Positions 1 through 19,175 of a stretch of DNA of 64,000 nucleotides are shown one piece after another. The notes below the pieces were generated by a model. It was not told the origin of the DNA and did no database searches. It worked only from the letters and a program-made list of their open reading frames with translations. The DNA is from Wuchereria bancrofti. Its lineage: Eukaryota; Nematoda; Chromadorea; Rhabditida; Onchocercidae. Numbering within the stretch: the stretch's first letter is position 1; the number at the start of each line of letters is the position of its first letter. Position numbers and translations under genes: made by a program. The stretch spans positions 1,240,001 to 1,304,000 of the forward strand of contig SSBO01000008.1 in the NCBI GenBank assembly GCA_005281725.1, read 5' to 3'.

Positions 1-3000
1 CTTTGAAAGTATTCTTTGGTTGTGGTCACATTTAGATCAGAATTTTTTTCCTTTCAGAAACAGAATTTATATTCTTTCTCCACCTCGTTCTCTATTTTCC
101 TACCTCGCTGTCTTCCCCTCTCCCATTTTCAGGTTATGTTCAGGACTTTCGTATCTTCTAACTTTTTCCAGTGATTTTCTAGTTGAATAGAAAACTTCAT
201 AAAATCTATTTGCATTTCGCTTGTCGCAAAGAACGTCTTTTCGTATAAGATTTTCAGGAACGCATCAAGTGTTCGTTTAATGTGGTGAATCGATGAGAGA
301 TTTTTTCGAACTTTTATCGAGTTATCGCTTGAGATATTTTTCATCATCAAATCGTTTGTTTAGTGCAATCAAAACTGTTTAATAATTTTTATATTTAGTA
401 GATCCTTTTGTGCTGCTGTGACTTTTCAAGCAGAATAATAAACAACTTGTTTCCAAGCAAATATCTTACTTAGATTACTCATCTACTAAAGTCCAAATGC
501 TCAGCTTCCTTAATTTTAGTTCTCATAGTTTTAGAAGCTTAAATAGGTGGATTACCTATTTGATTTAAAACTCACAGTAGTTTTCGCTGGAGTTAACTTC
601 TTGCCAACTTTATCATACGCTATTTGTTGTTCAACAACACTCATCCTCCCTTTCATTGTCCACTATCTACAGGGTTCTGTTTTTATTATCGACAAATTCA
701 TAAATTCATTTTTTGATTCAGTCTTTCGGCAAGAAGAAGTTGAATTAACATGGCACTGTTATTCAAAATGTTGAAATATCCAGTAGCAGACGAAACTTTG
801 ACGAGACGTATGCATTTGAGTTGCAGCTGTCTTTATATTGAATGATTTATTGTTGGGCCGTGAGACCTTCATCACTTTCTCTGTAGTCGACATTTTGTTC
901 AAGTATTATTGCAGGCGATCTTTGGTTAGTTTAGCAGTCTCTAAACTCACCTAAACAAACTTTTTTTTTTGTTTTTCTTCCTTCGTAGTGTATTCGAGAA
1001 AAAATGTATATATTAACGGCTTATAAATTTAGTTGGACTTGTCTGCCGTGGTTTGCTAGACTTGTTTTATAGTTTCGAAAAAGAGAATTTAGGGAAGTAC
1101 AAGTATCTGGCAGATAAGAATGTACTACTGTGCAGTGACAGAATGATTTGGATCTGGACTGACTGAAAAATACTGTTGAATGAAGCATTCCAAATAACAA
1201 AACATTGTAGAGATTGTTGGAACAATAACTCTTAGTATCTCAGAAAGCTGCAAAATTTATTTGATCTTGTTTTGTTTTGTCGCATTCCACAGTTTCGCAA
1301 AGTTTTTGCTTGTTATCTTTCAGTTTAGTGTTTTAGTAAAAAATTCGTTGTGTCGGGATTCTTCGATGTGCATTTTCGCAGTTAGCCGGGGAAACATTTT
1401 CGAGCTATGCTAATTTGTAGCTATACTTGTGGTATGGTGCTTAACTAAATCCAAGTTATGATAGACTATAGACTACGGTGATTCTACTTTTTTGTTTTTC
1501 GGAAAATTAAGAAAATTCCTATGAATTTGGTTATTTTTATCATTAATTTGAACCGACAAATACGGCAGGTTTCATTTTGCAATACCTTATTTGTTTCAGC
1601 ATGACAGTTTTAGCGACATAGTGTTACGGAAATATGAATTCTGTCTTTGATGGAGGAATTCGCGTTAAGTGAATGTATTCACTTCACTTTCTGCGCAGTT
1701 TGGAAATCATTTTTCCCAGAAATCCGTGGTAATCATGCAAGAAAATTTTAAGCGATGTTGCAAGGGTTTGAGGAATGACATTATCCAAAATTGTCATGGC
1801 AGTATAGCTTTTGCCAGTTAGTTGATTTTTGAAGTAACGTACGTAACTTAGTCCTTAATACGGCTATGTTTTTTTAATTATCAAATTTTCAGATGAATCA
1901 CCTGACGTTATCATATGACTGCGCGGTCACCACCGTAAGCACCTATCGAACTGTTGTTGTTCTTGTTCTAGTAGTTTTTGTTGTTATTATTGATTTTATC
2001 AAGCGGACATTATTACAGCCGCCTTCTCAGTTTCTTTTAATTTTTAGGTTTTATTAAATTTTCGTAACAGAAAAAAGAACTTTTTATTTTCGGAAAACAT
2101 CTTTTTAGCCAGGAGTTTTATAATTTCAATTTAAAAATATTTCTTAAAAAGGAAAGAAAAACTCCGATATTTTTTTCTTCCGTATTATTTGTTTATACCT
2201 TTCAACTACTAGGATATTCGTTAAAACAGAAACGATGAAATTATGCACTTGCATGCAAATGTTTCACTTTCGATAAAAACCAACCATTTATACATGGGCG
2301 AACAAAATAAATAAACAAAAAGAGCTTTCAGAAACAAAGGACGCGTTCTAAGTTGACGGCCGGCCATGTTTCTTGTTGGTGTCATAATTCGAGGTGCAAA
2401 CTAAGGGAAATGCAACACATAAGGTGTATGTATGAAAGCGTTTTCTTCCCTTTTTCCTTTATTTTTTTCGTCACGATGACAGTGTTTTGGTCATATGCTT
2501 TCCATATTAATATGTGGTTGTTTTTCTTCCTTTCTTATTGACTATTAACCCAGCAAATAGCTTTGAGTTATGTGAAAAGAAAGGAAGATAGTAGACATGA
2601 TAGGCGTGTGACTGTGTAGCTATTTAATCTGGACACACGCGATGATGCATAAGTGACTGAAAAATCAAGAAATATGATATGTGGTGGGACATCTGATTAG
2701 GTCGAAGCATTAGAAAGTTGAAAAAATTGTGCTCTATTTTTCTTCCTTTTTTATTTTTTGTCTCTTAACATAATTAGTAATAGTAGTAAATGATTCAAGC
2801 AAAGTTTTCTGCACAGTTTTACGAAAAGAGGTTACAGTGTACTGGTCACGTTGTTTGCACTTACTTTTGTGTTTTTGCTAAATTCCTACTTACAGTTAGC
2901 AGGTTAAGTTTTGATATATCAGAAACCGCTGAGTTTTAGACATTAAATGATCAGAGGAGCCTTCTAGATTTGCTCAAATTATTCTTGCAAAAATTGGCTC

Positions 3001-3118
3001 ACAGAAAGTAACTGAAAACTGAGATTTTGTTAGGTATTTTGATCAGATAAGGTTGGATGCAATTAGTCCACTCTGATCAGCGAATAAATTCAGTCCGATT
3101 TAAGCAGTTCGGTTCATT
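1..3118. other. Upstream region of the PRP4 kinase gene, no supported gene
   Basis: About 3.1 kb before the kinase gene, with base composition closer to the genes than to the AT-rich centre. Open frames at 129-350 (-), 547-774 (+) and 2353-2541 (+) are short, match no family I recognise, and lack a convincing exon chain. A small GC-rich patch lies at about 2353-2368. The region probably holds the promoter and may hold the end or an intron of a gene further left. I see no RNA gene or mobile element. Confidence 0.5.
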
Positions 3119-3149
3119 TTGTTTGTCTCATGCCGGCGTTGTGAATTGC

Positions 3150-3163
3150 TTCTCTCAGTTCGT
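3150..3163 (+). promoter_or_regulatory. Probable trans-splice (spliced-leader) acceptor of the PRP4 kinase gene
   Basis: A pyrimidine run ending in CTCTCAG (AG at 3157-3158) lies five bases before the ATG at 3164. No exon upstream could supply a cis-donor with coding sequence. In nematodes this arrangement is typical of spliced-leader addition, and it supports 3164 as the start. A 5' UTR exon spliced in cis is the alternative. Confidence 0.5.
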
Positions 3164-9601
<6,438 letters not shown>

Positions 9602-11095
9602 ATTTGAACGTGGATCATTTATGGCATTTTAGAATTTTAGTTTATTCTTCATGAACGTTTTTCAAGGACGTAAGCACGTCCTGGGACTAATTCTAAAGTG
9701 TCGCAGTGCATTTTTAATAATCATTCCAAAATGCCGTTATCCTTTATTTTTGCTTAGTTTTCGATTCGTTAATTGCATTGACACATTTCAGACTTCAAAA
9801 ACAGCCGAACTTTGTTGTACAAAAAAATATAATGAAATGTGTCAGTGCTGACTTCAGTTTATTTTATACCTCAGATAGTGAATAATTGAAAGTTTAGGCG
9901 TCATTCTGAGGAAATATCTTGCTGGTCGTCCGGTCATTTTTTCTGAATCTAATTTTTTAAAAGTTTGCTGGCCGAGTAAGGCAAAAATGTTCGGCATATT
10001 TTTTAGTTGCATATCTCATCGAAACAAAAATTTCATTGCCACTTCTCTACTTAATAGTCCAGTAGATATATTTTGCCTTAACAAAATGGCATCTCTTTCA
10101 ATATGGAATTTTTTTTGGAAAACTATTCTAAAAGTCGTACTCATCATACTTATTTACATAAAGTGAACCACCACTTTTGCTGCTGAAAAGTAGAGGAGGA
10201 GTGTAAAGTTTTAATAAGATTTCTGTGGATTTTTTCCCTTTCTGTGGCAAAACAAGGAGGGTAAAAGTTCATCATATACAGAGATTGTGTTCATCCCTGG
10301 ATAGTTTCATGCATGTCTTGAAGCCTATAACTTCACATGTTTATTTGATTCATTTTTTCGTTCTAAAATACTATAAGCAGTTTAATCTTATTATGTGAGT
10401 TGTATTTCACAAGTTTGTACTAATACCATCCACTAATTTGTTGTCTTGTCACCAAGTGAAACACGGCAAACTCCGAATGTGCTTGTGCATGGGAGAGTAA
10501 GGACCGCTTTTTTGTATTCTAGGACTGTAGGTGACGTTTTATTGGTTAAACTGCTATTCATTTTTTCCCGAATAAGTGTACGACGTAAAATAGAAGAAAT
10601 GAACCAGGCACCGCTCGACTAATTCGTTTTTGGCCATTATCTTGTCACATATACACAGTTTGGGAAAAGAAAATAAACTTTTTTGGAATTTCAATTGTTT
10701 CGTATTTGTGCTGTTGTTAAATGGATTTTATACTGTTTGCCTTAATTGTATAATAAAATATGGGACCTTGCAATTTAAATACTAGCATCTATAAGTGGAT
10801 TTTTCCTTTTGGGAATCACGCAGAACAATTCATTCCCTGTAGTAATGCTTGAATAAAGCAGAGCCGACAAATATATGTTTTCGGAACATGGAGAGACACA
10901 CGAAGGCGGTGTCACCGGTCAGTGATGATTATAATCATCGATAACCTTTACGGCACAACTGGTTCAAAGTGTGCTGATGACATAGAAAATTCAATATCTA
11001 TAGCAAAAAAGTCAGCAAGATCGGAAATTCAGATTTCATTACAGATTGCAAGTAAGATCTAAGGATAATTTACAAGTATTCAGAGAAGTCGGTGT
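9602..11095. other. Convergent intergenic region with both 3' UTRs
   Basis: This lies between the stop codons of the kinase gene (+) and NDUFS6 (-). AATAAA hexamers on the + strand at 10672, 10752 and 10851 are candidate poly(A) signals for the kinase mRNA and imply a 3' UTR of about 1.1 kb. TTTATT sites on the + strand near 10340 and 10538 could serve the minus-strand gene, in which case the two 3' UTRs would overlap. A 16-bp perfect palindrome, GATGATTATAATCATC, is at 10924-10939. The open frame at 9651-9851 is not convincing. Confidence 0.5.
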
Positions 11096-12266
11096 CTATG
11101 TTACCAGATGGTTAATATCATGGTCACTGCCTTGAGTGAAATGATTGTTTACGAAACGCTGTCCACAATAACCACATGCATGATTGCCAGGTTTATCCTG
11201 AAAAGACATTATTATTTCTTCTCTGCTCAAGTAGAGGACTTTTATCATGTTTTGTTTCCTCTTAAGAATATAGGTATAACAGATGTCCCAAACTATAATA
11301 ACTGAAAAAGTACTCAACATTTATCACCACTACATGATACTTATAAATAATGAAACAATTAGCTTTTATTACTTTTCATCAACCATTATTTAAAGGTGCC
11401 TCCATTACATTCATCATGCTTTGATGGTCTCTATATTGACTTGAATTTTATCCAACTTGAAAGAAGTAAAATATTCCCATTAAAACTCAAACTAGCACTT
11501 CTGTTTAATATCGAAGTATTGTCAAAATAATAGGCAGAATTTACTGAAATAGTTCTGAAACTTTAAACTATTTTGTCTCTTTATAATATCTAGATAGAGA
11601 TTAATAAGTGCCAAGAAGAATATTATATAGTATTTACGTTCTCATGCAGTATATTATATGCATAAAGTGATACAGATAACCTAAAACTCACTAACCAATT
11701 TAATATATACACGTGGATGACCTAATGCTGAATGACCACCATCACAATGTACGACACGTTGATCCGTTTCAATTGGTGGTACTTCAGCGATCAACTTTTG
11801 TGCAATATTTGGATTTACTTGTTTCTGCATTATGGTAAACCTTACATTTCGATGATCGGCTTGGTCCCATGCCTATTATAAAATGATACTAACTGAAGTA
11901 ATGCGAAAGTTCAAATGTCAAGAAATAAAAACTGAAAATGCTCGATCACCGGATCAATCCTTGCTTATTTCTTATATTTTTATCGATCCTTTATTCCAAA
12001 ATCACCTTATAATGGCAAAAAGCGAATTTGCTAAGTCCTAATCTGCTATTCCAAGAAGCAATCGTTCAGTGCCTCGAAAGTCAACTTAATACTAATACAC
12101 TGTTAAAGATGATTCGTACTTTGAATTAATTACTTACCTGCCCAGTATGTGTAACTTTATCGTATACAGCATTTGATGGCGTGATATCTTTTGGTGCTAA
12201 AACGTCTGATTTAGCACAAAACGCTTGTGCAAACAGACGTGATAATCTTCGGCTAATTATTGTCAT
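11096..12266 (-). CDS. nduf-6: NADH:ubiquinone oxidoreductase iron-sulfur subunit 6 (NDUFS6, 13 kDa zinc-binding subunit of complex I)
   Basis: Accessory subunit of mitochondrial complex I whose zinc site is needed for late assembly of the matrix arm. Three exons: 12138-12266, 11696-11872 and 11096-11197 (lengths 129, 177 and 102), all in phase 0, giving 135 aa plus TAG. The N-terminus MTIISRRLSRLFAQAF is Arg-rich and amphipathic, as expected for a mitochondrial presequence. The core has HTGQAWDQADHRNVRF and then the zinc motif: Cys and His in CDGGHSALGHPRVYIKL, followed across the exon junction by DKPGNHACGYCGQRF with the CxxC pair. Length and motif order match the family. It converges with the PRP4 kinase gene. 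No key residue is missing. Confidence 0.95.
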
Positions 12267-12292
12267 CTAACCAATAGCACCTAAAATAAAAA
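12267..12292 (-). promoter_or_regulatory. Probable trans-splice acceptor of nduf-6
   Basis: On the minus strand a long T-run followed by ATTTTAG ends at 12281, 15 bases before the ATG. The poly-T tract plus TTTTAG is a good nematode acceptor and no upstream coding exon is needed. It is therefore a likely spliced-leader site. Confidence 0.55.
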
Positions 12293-13081
12293 AAAAAAAG
12301 AATTTGAAGAGAAATAACAATAAGTATAACTGAAATGCGTGCAGTACACGTAAACGTGAACTACTTCCAACCGTTATCAAAATCAATAAATGCGACGGTC
12401 ACGGAATGCAAATTTCTTGTCCAACACAATTGTTAAGATTGTTTTTTCTCAATCTTTTATTTTACCACTTGAAGTCATGTATGATTCATTTTTCAATATA
12501 AAATAAAATTTGCAAAGGTAAATTTGATATTTCATGTAATGCCGAAACAAGAATAATATTGAAATTTGGCAAGGAATTAACTGAATATCAGTAATCAAAT
12601 ACTCTAATATTTTATCAAAAGTTAGCTTTTAATTTGATAAATTTAAGCAATTTTCTTAGAAAAAATTAGGGGGAAAAATATATCATTAAATTTCTATCAC
12701 TTAATTTTAACAAGTAAATAAATCACTTTGCTACCATCATATTCTATCATTGATGATGATGTGTATTGTATGAAAAAAATTATCGTATTTTTTTGAAATA
12801 TTAATTTTTCAAAAATAACATTTAGTTGGCAGTGAATGGGAAAAAAATTGAAATTTCATTGAAGCGATGAAAAATGATTGATGGATATTTAATTTGCTGT
12901 CAAGCTTGCTTATCTTATTTTTTACCTATCGATAGATGTTTAGATGTAAAACGAGTTTCATATTCTTATCCTTTTCTTTTTTCTATGATTATTTAATTAA
13001 ATGAAATATTGACAAGTAATTTTAAATTGAAGCTTTGCAGTATAATTAAAGATTGAACATAAAAAAAATCGATCTATAAGT

Positions 13082-13104
13082 CGTTTTTTTTTTTTTTTTT
13101 TTTG
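13082..13104 (+). repeat. Poly(T) tract
   Basis: An uninterrupted run of about 19 T residues. Similar A/T runs recur at 13543-13559, 30362-30381, 37972-37991 and 49241-49260. Confidence 0.8.
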
Positions 13105-14559
13105 AATTATTATAATTACATTTAATAGCAGTAAATTTTTTTCAAATATTTGAAATGAATTCCACGAAAAGATATTGAATAAAGGAATTGAGAAAAGGTA
13201 TTAGGATAGAATATTAGCAAGTAAATTAGAATTAGTACTAGAGTTTAAGTAAATTGAAACTGTTAAAGATCATTTAATTGCAGAATTGTGAAAAAAAAGA
13301 AAATGTTTTTATAGTTTTTTTTTTTCAAGTGTACAAAAAATAAGAGTAATTTCTATTTTATATCTTTTCTTCATCTTTTTCCTTCTATCTTATTTAAAAA
13401 AATAAAATTAAATATTTTTTATAGTAATTTCCTATACCATTATGCATATATTTTTTTCCCCAATAAGAAAAATTAAAATTTTTTTTTGAAGCTAAAAGGA
13501 TTAATTTAAATTTTAAAACGAATTTATGCTCGAAAACATAGCCAAAAAAAAAAAAAAAAGATCAAAGAATAAAATGATTAAATATAAATCGAAAATTTAT
13601 AAAAGCGTTCATATTTGTTTTAAAAAATTTTTCTTTCCATTAGATATATATACTATTTTTAAACTTTTAAAAATTAAATTTAGCTACTGAAAAAGTAACT
13701 ATTAAAAATTTAGCTACTGGAATTGAATAAAATAATTTTTATGCAGCATTCTTAAAGTTTAGTAATTTTTATGTTTTATATAATTGTCCTTATCATTCTT
13801 CGTTTTTTTTTTCTTTCTTCTTAAAGAAAATTTCTATTAATGAAAATATTATGACGTAAAAAGAAAAAACGTTATGTTCGACGTACGCCATGTCATTTAT
13901 GTTGACAACGTTGACAATATTTGAAGCATAGATGAATGAATTTTATAACATTTCACATTTTTTGCTTAAATTACAGAGAAAAAAAAAGAAACTTTACAGT
14001 CTTCTCTCTTTATTTCTATTTTGTTTTTATTTTTCACTGCATTATATAAATATTGCAGAAAGTTTAATTTATTTTCAAAAATATGAAAAAAAAATTTACA
14101 AAATAATTATTCTCTTCGCATGGAAAGAAAGTTAATTTACCAATACAAACCCAATTTTTGCCCATTTTCAACCAATCAATTAACTATGTCGATTAATTAA
14201 TCCAATTAGTTTTTTTGTCAATTTATCATTATTTATTAGCTATTCTTTTTTTTTTAATCTTTTGTTTTTTATCTTTTTCTTCATTCAAGAATTTTATTGG
14301 AATTCAAACAAATTCTATTTTCTAATTATATTCATTTATTTATCTTTTTTTTTTCTTCTTAAGAAAATGTAAATAGGACAAATTGTTTCTCATTACTTCA
14401 CATATTTCGCATTACTTCATTTATTTTAATATTAATTTTTTCATATCTTTTTATTGAAATAAAGGAATGTTTACACTAGCTATAATTTCAGGTAAATATT
14501 AAAATAGTTAAGGAATAGGTTCAATTATAAAGATTAAACAAAATAATAGTTACAAAAAG

Positions 14560-14780
14560 ATAAATAAACAAATTAATTAGTTAATTAATCACTTAATTAA
14601 TTAATAACAGTATTAATATTTGTAAGTAATAAATAACATTAATATCTGTAAACAAATAATAGTATTCATATTTATAAGTAATGAGTAGTAAATAATACTA
14701 ATATCTGCAAATAAATAATAGCATTAATATTTTGTAGGTATTAAATAACAATAATAAAACTATAAATAATAATAAATAAT
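14560..14780 (+). repeat. AT-rich degenerate repeat (AAT/AAAT and TAATTAAT units)
   Basis: Clustered TTAATTAA, AATAAT and AATAAC units. An imperfect unit of about 55-60 bp containing 'ATTAATATTTGTAAGTAATAAA' variants recurs around 14611-14640, 14641-14695 and 14698-14750. Confidence 0.55.
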
Positions 14781-15272
14781 CATAAGGAAAGCTAATAATG
14801 CTAGTAATAGAGAGAGAAAGAGAGAAAAAAAAAGGATGGAAAAACAAATTTTGTTAATTTTTAAATGAATTAACATAAGCACTTGCTTGTATCCTTGAAT
14901 TTTCTCTGTTATTTTTATTTCTTCCCGGGAAATCCCTCTTTTCTTGTTCCTTTTCTTCTTAATGGAAAGAAATTTATGACTAAACTTCTTTACCTCTTTT
15001 AATTTAAAAAAAAAAAGGAATATTTTGGCTCATTTATTCACCACAAAAGTTACTATTCTAAACAATAAATTATTTTATTTTGAGGAAATAAATTAATTTT
15101 TCCTTTTTTAAATGACCTAAAAATTTTATGATATAAAAGCAATTGCTGTTTCTATTGTTTGCTTAAACCTGATATGTTTAAAAATCCAAACAAGTTTGAA
15201 ATTTAATAAATATTTCCTCTTTTTTCTTTTCAACTAAAACCTGAAATACTATTTAATAGTGAAAAAAATTTT

Positions 15273-15292
15273 CTTCTCTCTCTCTCTCTCTT
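15273..15292 (+). repeat. (TC)n microsatellite
   Basis: An almost pure CT dinucleotide run of about 18 bases. Confidence 0.8.
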
Positions 15293-15611
15293 TGAAATTA
15301 AAAAGAACTTTCATATTTATGATATTAGAAATAGCTCCTTCAATTGCCATAACAACGTAGTTTTTTTGATGATTGAAAAATTTTTTGCAAATTACAAGCA
15401 AAATTTCATGATATAATAGGTAAAATTAAAATTATATGAAATATGTGAATGACGTAAGAACGTGTATTCTAAAATAGACGAGTTACTTACTTCTTTCTGT
15501 TTACAAGTAAAGTTATTGTTCAAAAATTAACTACTCTATTATCATGTATGATATTATGAAAAGATTGATAAAAGTAATAATACAACACCACTTAATTAGA
15601 TAGCTTTTTCT

Positions 15612-15682
15612 ATGAGTAAAGGTAAAAAGTAAGCTACAAGTAAAAGTAAAAAGTTTTTACGAGTAAAGGTAAAAAGTAAACA
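15612..15682 (+). repeat. AGTAAAGGTAAAAAGTAA tandem repeat
   Basis: Three imperfect copies of GAGTAAAGGTAAAAAGTAA(G/A)C. The first and third copies are nearly identical and the middle one is diverged (AAGTAAAAGTAAAAAG). Confidence 0.7.
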
Positions 15683-16589
15683 TTTTTAGCTAAAGTAATA
15701 AGTTGTAATTAATATTTCATATTTCAGATTTATATCATATCATAATATATGAAAAGAGAAATGATAAATGAAAATTTTTTGCATATGTGTAACAGATATA
15801 TGATTACATATTTTAACAATAAAGAATTAAATTTTTAATAATAAATTGATTGAATTGAATTATTAATTAAACAACTATTCAATTATTGATATTTTTGTGA
15901 AAAAAAAGAGTTAAATTATGATATTTCACTAAAAAATTTTCATTTTTTTTCATCATAACCAATTATGTTAATTTAATAGGTAAGAATTTTTGAAATCTAA
16001 ACTATGTCTTCAGCCTTCAAAATTTTATTTTCAAAACTTTGAATTTCTTTTTTCGTTTTTTTAAATGTTGAATGTAAATTAGTGAGTATGGTATACTTTG
16101 CTGACGCCATTTCTCGAAAAGACATTGTCCATTTCCGTCTATTTATTTCATTTTTCAATATCATTGGAATATATTCTAAAATTTAATTTAATTTTGTATT
16201 ATTGAAAATTTTACTAGTTTTAATGTTTAGAAAATAAGAAATATTTGCAGTTGTAATTTAATAACATCAAAAAAAAAAGAGACATTTATGTAATGAAATA
16301 TGATTTTATATTAAATTTAATAAAATTAATTTTATTTTTATTAGTGCTACTTTGCTAACTATACAATTATTTATGTTATTATAAGCCATCTGCTGTAAGT
16401 ATTATATACTATTAACACTTTCAGAATTAGAATCAAAAAAAATTTTCGGAAAAAAAAAATGAGAAAAAGAAGAAAAATTGTTCGAAAATAAATTTGTTCA
16501 GTATTTCAAATTGAACTTTAAAAAGAAAAATTTTTAAATGGCAATTAGTTTGTTTAACTAAGCACTTGTTTCTCTCTTCAATGTTTTTA

Positions 16590-16800
16590 TTAATAAATAA
16601 ATAAGTAAATAAAAATAAATAATTATTTTTAATAGTAATAATAATTATTAATAATGATAATAATAAATAAATAAATAAATTAACTAACAAATAAAAAATT
16701 ATTTACTATATTATTTACTTATAATAATAGATAAATAAATAAATGAATGAAAATAAACATTATTATTTATAATAATAACAATAATAAATTAATTAATTGA
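16590..16800 (+). repeat. (AATA)n/(AAT)n low-complexity repeat
   Basis: About 210 bases of AAATAAATAA and AATAATAAT units with interruptions. Confidence 0.7.
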
Positions 16801-17949
16801 TTAAATAAAACAGACAAGAAAAAGAATCTAAAATATGATGGAATATTATTGAAAATATATGCCATTAATAAAAATGTAAGTTTTCAATTAAATTTAATTC
16901 TATCCGAATTGCTGGTGAAATTAAATTAAACTGAATGTAACAATTCCATTAGTTATAATAGCAATTTCGTCTTTCGTTTCTTGTTTTCGTCCTTTTCGCA
17001 ATGCTAGAAAATTTGATGAAATTTGTTCTTTTTTTCTTTTTTTGAAATTTAAATGGATACTTCCTCCTTCTTTTTTTGATAAATTAATTAGCAATTGATT
17101 GTTTAAGGCATGAAAAAAAGTTTAAAATAATTTGCATAATTTATATCACAAATTTATTACTGAAAAAAAGATTGAATTTAGAATAGTGAAAGTATCATGA
17201 AAAATCATTACCGAAATAGCTAATATCTGATATGTATAATTAATTTGATTATTCTGATATCTACTGATATTAACTAAAATTTCATTTCAGCAAAAAAAAA
17301 AAAATCTTTTTAACAAGTTTTGATTTTAATTTTAATATTCTAATGATGAATTTAGCAATGAGTAATTTCAAAAATTAAAAGGAAGAGAATCAAACAATGA
17401 TTTGACTCATTTCATAATGTAAACAACAATAATATTATAAGAATATTTTATTTTGTAATTTTTATCAGCAATTTTTTTAAAACTTTATTTGAAATTAATG
17501 AATTAATTCTTCAAATTATTCTTTGATATTCAATATTCTAATTAACAATAATGTTTATTACTTAAGATTGTTATTTATTTAAAACTGCTTAGATTGCCTT
17601 TAAAAAGTTTGGAAAATTTTTGAAAAATTTTCCAACGTTCTTGTTTTTCTTTTTTGTTCCTGCTTTTTTTCATTTAAATATCGAAAAGGAAATTTTGTTA
17701 AAGCAAATTAAAATCTAACAAATTATTTTGAACTGTACTTTACTCCTCATTTGTCATTTCAAATTAAATTTGTTTATTTGAAAAAATTTATGTTAGAATG
17801 ATTTCTGATATCAAACAAATCCAAAACTCATACGTTTTATAGGCGCAAATTTGAATTCAATCGAAGTTAAAATTAAACTAAACTTTTGTTAAAGGATAAA
17901 GTTTTCCATTTCTGAATTTTCAAGATGAAATTTTTGAAAACTTTAAAGT

Positions 17950-17979
17950 TTATTTAATTTAATTTAATTTAATTTAATG
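17950..17979 (+). repeat. (TTTAA)n pentanucleotide microsatellite
   Basis: About five to six uninterrupted copies of TTTAA. Confidence 0.8.
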
Positions 17980-19037
17980 AACATTTTTCTTTTCCATTTG
18001 CTAAATTTATGTGTGTTTGTTCCTTTTTCTTTTCATTTTTTTTCTTAACTGATAGTTTCCTGTTAGCAATCAAGCAAAAGCCATTTATGATAAGTAATTT
18101 GTACAAATTAAATTGTTGTAAATTAACTGCTGGTAATTAAATCTTAAAATTTATTACGCTATTTTGTTATTCATAACAGGTTTGACAAGTTAGTAAGGGA
18201 GAGGGAGAGAGAGAAAGAGAGATAAAGGTAAATAAGGATGAAATTTATTGAAAAGAGTTGTAATTGGCATAAATATGCATGAGATCATCTGATAATTAAA
18301 AGTTAAACAATTTCATAAAGGAAGCAAATGTTTGGTTTGTTTTCTTCAAAATTTAATTTTTACTGCTTAATTACTTGCTTGTTCATTTATCACTGAATAA
18401 TTTATTTTTCTTTTTTGCATTAGATACATGCATCATTTTGAATTCCTTCAGAAGATATTTAATTTTTCAAATAAAATTTTGCAATTGCAATTCCTATTCT
18501 CATATTTTTTAAGCAACTTTGACATTGAAATTAATAAAAAATATGAAATTGAAAAAGAGAAAGTGGAAGAATATTTGAGAAAACGAAAAATAAAGCATAA
18601 ATTAAGTGTGCAATTAAATAATTAATTGGTTAGTAATCAATCCAAAAATTAACATTTAGGTTAATAATTAAGAAAAAATCGGCAATAGCTGCTAAATAAA
18701 TGATAAACAATCATTAAAAAATAAATTTGCCTAAATTATTGATCAAACATGGCATTTAGAACAAATATTTAAATTAAAATGACGTATCCTAATATCTATT
18801 TCCAATATTTTGATGAAAAGTCATTCATAATATTGAAATTTCTAAATTTTTATTAATAATCTAATTGTCATATGAATAACACGACATCGATAAAATTAGC
18901 AATAAAAATTTAATTTCATCTAATTAAATTCAAATTTTTTTGGTTCTTTTTTCTTTTCCATGATATCAAACAAAAATTAAATTGTTAGAGAAATAATAAC
19001 ACCAATAAAAATAATGAGTGGTATTTCTTCAGTAGGT

Positions 19038-19175
19038 AATAATGATGATAATGATGATTACGATGATGATAATGATGATGATGGTGCTGACAATGATGAT
19101 GATAACAATGGTGATAATTATGATAAATGATAACGATGTTGATGACGGTGAGATGATAATGATGATGATAGGATA
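19038..19175 (+). repeat. GAT/AAT trinucleotide microsatellite
   Basis: About 140 bases of mixed GAT, AAT and GAC triplets with increasing interruptions. In one frame it would encode a run of Asp/Asn, but a TGA/TAA-containing unit interrupts all frames, so it is not coding. Confidence 0.75.

Noticed and set aside
129..350. 73-codon minus-strand frame with balanced amino-acid composition
   Set aside because: No recognisable family, no neighbouring exon found, and the window edge prevents checking. It may be an exon of a left-hand gene, but the sequence here does not support a call.
11108..11305. 65-codon + strand frame
   Set aside because: Antisense shadow of NDUFS6 exon 3.
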